DNA of 64,000 nucleotides from a virus, in the IMG/VR virus record IMGVR_UViG_3300042906_000857, positions 108,158-172,157 of that record. The stretch is one strand, 5' to 3'. The notes beneath the pieces were generated by a model that saw nothing but the letters and a program-made list of their open reading frames with translations, was not told the DNA's origin and searched no databases. Both the position numbers and the translations under genes were made by a program. The first letter of the stretch is position 1, and each line of letters starts with the position of its first letter. Positions 61,153 through 64,000 of this stretch are shown piece after piece.

Positions 61153-64000
61153 TTACCCCAATAGGATTAGGTTTCCATCTTCTGTTGTTATAGATTGACC
61201 ATCTTGTGTGATGAGCTCTGGTATATATGATAGACCAACTGGCCCATATATCTTAATTTGATTTGATGAGATTGAACTGTTTGCAATAAAGGTTCTGTTA
61301 ACATTAAGGTATGAATTTGTTGCAGCAGATAAATTGGCTGTTAGATATATCTTACCTTTGACATAATCGATTGCATTAACAACCTTACTTGTATTGTTAC
61401 CAACAAGAACTTTATCACCCACAAATACAATATCTTTTAGTGGATAAGTTGGGTCACTATAATTACCATTGTTCATCAAGTCATAAAGACCTGTCAGTGA
61501 TGTAATATTTAGTGTGTTTGAACCGGAGTTACCTGTAACAACCGCAACGTTTGAATATGTTAACCAAACATTGCTTGCAAGTGTGACGGTGTTCGATGAT
61601 TCATTTACTGAAACAACTTCGGAGTAAACATTAGGACCATTCTTTGTAGAGATTTCAATTGTAGAGTAACCTGGATTAATTAACAGGCCTATGCTTGCAC
61701 CCAACATATTGTTAAACTTAACTATGTTGTTACTCTTGTTTGTAAAGTCTGTGGCAATAGTTATCGCATCAGATACATTTGATCCAAGATAATAAGATAA
61801 AGGTCTTCCATCATTTAACGCATCATATGAGTGTAGATTTACATTGTTGTTTGATTTTAAACCGTAACGACCCAACACATTTGTGCCTAGTGGATGCAAC
61901 AAACTCAATAGAACATCTCTGTATTTTGAAATTTCTCTTTCGACTGTAATCAAATAAGTAAAGTTGTTGTACCTATTGTCTTGCATAACGTCATAAGAAC
62001 TTGGTTGTCCTTGAGTTGTCAAGTACTGACCATCACCAATCACCAGACCGTTTAGGAATGTTGCATTGGCCTTTGCTGAACCATCACCATATGATATGAA
62101 GCCTTGGTTATTATAATCTCTTGTGTAGATTGTTTTATTACCCAAAGAATCTAAGTAATTATATACCTTTTGAAACTGTGGGAAGGCCGAGTTAGCCATA
62201 TCTAAGTTGATGTTTCTTGTATCACCCAATATCTTCAACTCTAATGTTGGATTAGGATTGGCATTGTAATTAAATACTCTCAAATTATATAACGATGCCG
62301 TTGGATCCGCATCTGTTGCCAACAATGATACAGAGTTAACTCTTGCTACATAGGTCGAAAGGTTGATTGAAGGACCTTGATAGATGAATTCACCTTGTCT
62401 AGGTAGATTCTCAATCGCAACATTAGACACAACAATGTCCTGAACCTTTAGTGATACACCAGGTTGTTGCTCATAATCTTCACCGTAATTCAAAACGTTT
62501 ACAGTTGTAACTGAACCAACACGGTCAACAACCAATGAAAAATCTGCACCAGTACCTATAATTCCCGGTACGGATAATACTGCGCCTGAGGCCGTTGCAT
62601 TAGATGAGTTAACTGTTGCTGAAGGAAGAAAATCGTTCTTGTAACCTAGTCCACCTAACGGATACATTGGACGTGCATCCGCAGGATTAAATACGTATGT
62701 TATTCCTGTAATTGTTCCGTTGGCACCAATAGATGTTACGTTAGCATAAGAACCTCTACCTGAACCGCCTGTAAAAACTATTCGGTCGTTGGCTCGATAG
62801 TAACCACCGCCACGGATTATTTGAATGGGTGATAATATACCTAATGATGCAATATCAGAGTTTGATCCACCGTAAGTATTATTCACATCTTCTGTTGAAT
62901 ATGTTGAAGTGACTACAATACTTGGTATAGAAGCAATACCACCGCCACCATTCTCAACTTCTATGCTTGAAATTGCACTGGTTTCCAATGTTAAGAACGA
63001 CAGTGCATCAATTAATTTAGTGTTAGCATTTGCACTGGCCATATTGGCAAATAGGAAGTTACTATTACCCAATAATATATTTTGTCTGAAACCTATAACG
63101 TCTGTTGGTAAGAAACTAACATTTGATCTTGCATTACCTGGAGCTGTTGATGTTGTTATTAATGCACCAGAAGCTAAAGTGTTTGATGATACAACAACAC
63201 CAGTTAAACCAACTATTGCCTGTGCATTGACTGATGGCACATACTTTATACTTGTAATAGAACCTGTTGATGTAACACTAGAAACATATGCGAAAGGTGA
63301 ATCTTGATAATTAACTCTGTCGTTGATGCGGTAACCAGTACCACCGGTTACAATTGTATAAGATGGTGGTAAAAAATTTGCAATTGCTGATACGTTTGCT
63401 TTAGCACCGGTGCCACCAATTATATTTACGATTGTATTTGGCTTCAATGAGTAACCAAAACCACCATTCACAATGTTAATTCTTTGTACAGAACCTTTTG
63501 TAGTCTCACCAATGATTGCTGAAGCACCAATACCAGTGAGTGGATCATCTAAACCATCAAACACAACAACTGGATCACCAGGTTGGTACAATGAACCTCT
63601 GTTCACTGGATTAATTTTAATCTGACTAATTTGACCAACAATCTTAGCTCTGAGTGTTGTGCCACCGAACAACACATTTTGATTGTTACTATCAACTATA
63701 CGAACCATTTCACCTGATTGAAAGAGTCTTTCGATATTGGATATGAAAACTTCAATCTTATTACCAACAAGTATACAATTTTCAATCGTTGCAATTGACT
63801 TTGATTCTTCACCGAATACTCTAAGGTTTTTGGTACTTAAAAAGTTTGTGTCACCACTGGCCAACTTTAAACTTTTGGCAACGTACCAAGAACCAGCTGA
63901 GGCCTTGAACACAGCATCTTTAGTATTGAATACTTCGAACTCAGAGTTAAAAAGTATACGGAAAAGAAACTCGTATGAAGCAGGTGTACCTTTTGTCTGG
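61153..64000 (-). CDS. gp7-like baseplate wedge protein, C-terminal part (5' end beyond the window)
   Basis: The reading frame is open to the right edge. Upstream of the GTG at 63912 it continues in frame through TPASYEFLFRILFNSEFEVF and NTKDAVFKASAG, so the gene starts beyond 64000 and 949 codons are visible. The K-G-T-x-x-S-Y-x-F-x-F-R-I-L-F-N-x-E-x-E-x-F motif is typical of large baseplate wedge proteins of marine T4-like phages, in the position of T4 gp7 just before gp8. Several G-G-x-G-Y-x-x-x-x-x-x-x-x-x-G-G-T-G-A-x-A beta repeats follow (INGGTGA-type, TGGTGYRINDRV, RGGGYYRANDRIVFTGGSG). The family call is moderately certain. The other half is not visible. Confidence 0.75.
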   Translation of the reverse strand, partial: QTKGTPASYEFLFRILFNSEFEVFNTKDAVFKASAGSWYVAKSLKLASGDTNFLSTKNLRVFGEESKSIATIENCILVGNKIEVFISNIERLFQSGEMVRIVDSNNQNVLFGGTTLRAKIVGQISQIKINPVNRGSLYQPGDPVVVFDGLDDPLTGIGASAIIGETTKGSVQRINIVNGGFGYSLKPNTIVNIIGGTGAKANVSAIANFLPPSYTIVTGGTGYRINDRVNYQDSPFAYVSSVTSTGSITSIKYVPSVNAQAIVGLTGVVVSSNTLASGALITTSTAPGNARSNVSFLPTDVIGFRQNILLGNSNFLFANMASANANTKLIDALSFLTLETSAISSIEVENGGGGIASIPSIVVTSTYSTEDVNNTYGGSNSDIASLGILSPIQIIRGGGYYRANDRIVFTGGSGRGSYANVTSIGANGTITGITYVFNPADARPMYPLGGLGYKNDFLPSATVNSSNATASGAVLSVPGIIGTGADFSLVVDRVGSVTTVNVLNYGEDYEQQPGVSLKVQDIVVSNVAIENLPRQGEFIYQGPSINLSTYVARVNSVSLLATDADPTASLYNLRVFNYNANPNPTLELKILGDTRNINLDMANSAFPQFQKVYNYLDSLGNKTIYTRDYNNQGFISYGDGSAKANATFLNGLVIGDGQYLTTQGQPSSYDVMQDNRYNNFTYLITVEREISKYRDVLLSLLHPLGTNVLGRYGLKSNNNVNLHSYDALNDGRPLSYYLGSNVSDAITIATDFTNKSNNIVKFNNMLGASIGLLINPGYSTIEISTKNGPNVYSEVVSVNESSNTVTLASNVWLTYSNVAVVTGNSGSNTLNITSLTGLYDLMNNGNYSDPTYPLKDIVFVGDKVLVGNNTSKVVNAIDYVKGKIYLTANLSAATNSYLNVNRTFIANSSISSNQIKIYGPVGLSYIPELITQDGQSITTEDGNLILLG

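Noticed and set aside
63910-63912. GTG at 63912 as start of the wedge-like protein
   Set aside because: The frame is open and shows a typical conserved wedge-protein sequence upstream to the window edge, so the gene starts beyond 64000.

Overview
This window is the late structural half of the genome of a T4-like contractile-tailed phage (myovirus). Every credible gene lies on the minus strand, so transcription runs from high to low coordinates. The virion proteins (gp8, gp13-gp23) and replication proteins (UvsW, UvsY, gp55, gp47) are recognisably T4-type. However, gene sizes, accessory fibre families and small conserved structural proteins resemble the marine and freshwater T4-like phages (cyanophage or pelagiphage type) rather than the enteric ones. 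The DNA looks AT-rich, and most gene gaps are shorter than 60 bp. I see no tRNA, integrase, CRISPR array, transposon or photosynthesis gene, and the host cannot be named from the sequence.

Layout, in transcription order (right to left). 64000-51603: baseplate and tail-fibre base, with a gp7-like wedge protein cut by the window edge, a fibre protein, an enlarged gp8, and a 2129-residue DUF4815-type protein. 51599-19055: a fibre and adhesin island of about 32 kb, half the window, with some twenty genes. They are built from a few reused modules: heptad YAN/QAN repeats, LamG-like lectin domains, glycine-rich domains, TIG/Ig-like domains, an S74 chaperone, and small conserved caps. 19008-10069: neck, packaging and tail (gp13, gp14, gp15, a propeller-like fibre, gp16, gp17, gp18, gp19). 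10008-4194: head (gp20, gp67-like, an unknown head-cluster protein, gp21, gp22, gp23). 4097-1: a second tail-tube-fold protein, then the recombination and late-transcription genes (UvsY, UvsW, an unrecognised 119-residue protein, gp55), a cytidylyltransferase-like protein and the start of gp47.

How they work together: gp20, gp22, gp67-like and gp21 build and mature the prohead around gp23. gp16/gp17 package DNA through the portal. gp13/gp14 and gp15 close head and tail, and gp18/gp19 form the contractile tail on the baseplate. The fibre island supplies host recognition. gp55 is the sigma factor that reads late promoters, and matching TATAAATA-like octamers precede many of the structural genes. 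UvsW, UvsY and gp47 link late replication to recombination, and a perfect sigma70-type promoter precedes uvsY.

The most interesting signals are: (i) two late promoters, 27 kb apart, each abutting a hairpin that hides the ribosome-binding site, a design like that of T4 genes e, soc and 49; (ii) a perfect 62-bp direct repeat bracketing a LamG domain so that recombination would remove it in frame; (iii) a LamG domain embedded in a glycine-rich adhesin that has a LamG-free paralogue 3 kb away; (iv) two adjacent fibres with the same TIG/Ig head and different tips; and (v) a 2409-residue beta-repeat protein with a glycine-rich end.
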